Assembly (NCBI GenBank): GCA_023229045.1
Contig: JALOAB010000158.1
Coordinates: forward strand, 1 to 5,418
Direction of reading: 5' to 3'
Length of the DNA stretch: 5,418 nucleotides
Source: Fidelibacterota bacterium
GTDB taxonomy: Bacteria > Fidelibacterota > UBA2242
Of this stretch, positions 4,793-5,418 are shown one piece after another. Numbering within the stretch: the stretch's first letter is position 1; the number at the start of each line of letters is the position of its first letter. The notes beneath the pieces are model-generated. The model did not search any database, was not told the DNA's origin, and worked only from the letters and a program-made list of their open reading frames with translations. The position numbers and the translations under genes were made by a program.

Positions 4793-4805
4793 GGAGTCGT
4801 TTTTT
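4788..4805 (+). terminator. Possible terminator for the MNT/HEPN operon within copy 3
   Basis: The hairpin-rich repeat ends in ACTCCGGAGT followed by CG and six T's. Together with the outer GGAGTG/CACTCC stem this could act as an intrinsic terminator on the plus strand. The 10-bp palindrome alone has no loop, so the stem would have to be hairpin D or the outer arms; this is tentative. Confidence 0.35.
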
Positions 4806-4828
4806 CCGATCTAAAGAGAATATATTTT

Positions 4829-5359
4829 TTATTCCTGCATCAGCAGGCTGAAAGCCGTGGTCAGTTTCAGAACATTTTGATTGGACTGTTTGAGGCGCCC
4901 GGTCAGAACGCGGGCGATATTCTGCATGACGAGGTTGCCGATGGAAGGGTTTGAGTTGCAGATTTGGAAGAAATCCATTTTGCTGATGCGTCCGGCCAAA
5001 CATTTATCGATAGCCTTGACGGTGGCGGTGCGCTTGTCGTCGTCGCTGAAGAGACTCATTTCGCCGAAGAACGGATGAGCGTCGCTGGAAAGTTTTATCA
5101 AACTTTTCTCGCGGGTATCGATGCCGGCTATATTGGTTTTCAGGGTTAATGCCTGCGAAATCTCGACGTTGCCGTCCAGGAGCAGAAGGATCGAATTGCC
5201 GACCGCGCCTTCCTGGATGATCGTTTCGCCGGCTTCGAACTCAATGACGTCGATGATGCCGCAGAAATGCTCGATGAATTTCTCTGACAAACCATCGAAG
5301 ATTTCATAATTGGATAGCTTTTTGACATCGATGCAATCGGATTTGGTCTTGGTGCTCAT
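4829..5359 (-). CDS. Stand-alone cyclic-nucleotide-binding-domain protein
   Basis: A 176-residue soluble protein with one cNMP-binding (CAP_ED/Crp-like) beta-barrel. Visible signatures are LSNYEIFDGLSEKFIEHFCGIIDVIEFEAGETIIQEGAVGNS (residues 15-56), LLLLDGNVEIS (58-68), and the phosphate-binding cassette FFGEMSLFSDDDKRTATV (97-114) with the conserved G99-E100 and R110-T111-A112. Cyclic nucleotide binding is therefore plausible. A helical tail follows (138-176) but no DNA-binding helix-turn-helix, so it is not a Crp-type activator; a regulatory subunit acting on another protein is inferred. The ATG overlaps the stop of the upstream gene as ATGA, with no strong ribosome site (a GGTGG lies about 7 nt upstream), which suggests translational coupling. 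The preceding partial gene is the first place to look for its partner. It converges on the HEPN gene with repeat copy 3 between them. Confidence 0.85.
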   Translation of the reverse strand: MSTKTKSDCIDVKKLSNYEIFDGLSEKFIEHFCGIIDVIEFEAGETIIQEGAVGNSILLLLDGNVEISQALTLKTNIAGIDTREKSLIKLSSDAHPFFGEMSLFSDDDKRTATVKAIDKCLAGRISKMDFFQICNSNPSIGNLVMQNIARVLTGRLKQSNQNVLKLTTAFSLLMQE

Positions 5360-5418
5360 CGCAGAACCACCGCCTTTTCATTTTCCTGAATGACGTAATC
5401 GTCTCCAGGATTTAATTT
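5356..5418 (-). CDS. C-terminal 20 codons of an unidentified upstream gene
   Basis: On the minus strand an open frame enters from beyond the window and ends at TGA (5358-5356). The last residues read KLNPGDDYVIQENEKAVVLR. The stop overlaps the start of the cNMP-domain gene in an ATGA, the usual sign of a translationally coupled operon. I cannot identify the family from 20 residues. Confidence 0.6.
   Translation of the reverse strand, partial: KLNPGDDYVIQENEKAVVLR

Overview
The window looks like a chromosomal segment of an uncultured or little-studied Gram-negative bacterium of moderate GC. Support for this is the secreted CsgG-like/FGE-like fusion protein with a signal peptide, ordinary sigma70-type promoters and Shine-Dalgarno sites, and bacterial housekeeping genes. 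The CsgG-FGE architecture is one I associate with FCB-group and neighbouring candidate phyla, but the sequence does not allow a firm taxonomic placement.

Layout. Positions 1-425 hold the C-terminal part of threonine synthase (+). Positions 426-670 form a gene-poor spacer with degenerate 9-bp units in tandem and in inverted orientation. Positions 671-1243 encode a MocA/MobA-like nucleotidyltransferase (+). On the minus strand there follow an AT-rich gene for a possible HEPN-like helical protein (1384-1989) and, upstream of it in transcription, a secreted CsgG-like/FGE-like fusion (2013-3329) with a good promoter at 3354-3382. On the plus strand, 3667-4254 and 4229-4672 form an overlapping two-gene wHTH-MNT nucleotidyltransferase / HEPN pair, which reads as a toxin-antitoxin-like module. 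A palindromic operator candidate overlaps its -10 box. At the right end, on the minus strand, the last 20 codons of an unidentified gene (5356-5418) overlap by ATGA with a gene for a stand-alone cyclic-nucleotide-binding-domain protein (4829-5359).

The most striking non-coding signal is a family of three interspersed repeats about 95 bp long, all in the same orientation: 1232-1326, 3396-3512 and 4698-4792. They are about 85-88% identical by hand alignment, and each is built from a string of small hairpins enclosed by an imperfect terminal inverted repeat (GGAGTG ... CACTCC). The copies divide the window into blocks: copy 1, the minus-strand HEPN-like/CsgG-FGE pair, copy 2, the MNT/HEPN pair, copy 3. 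Copies 1 and 3 lie between convergent gene ends and copy 2 lies between divergent genes. Copy 1 also supplies the last three codons and the stop of the MocA-like gene. Whether this is a REP/MITE-like element, an RNA-acting element such as a terminator or processing site, or a recombination boundary cannot be settled from one window.

Working together: the only clear functional partnership is the MNT/HEPN pair. The CsgG-FGE gene and the AT-rich gene are probably co-transcribed, but I see no shared pathway.
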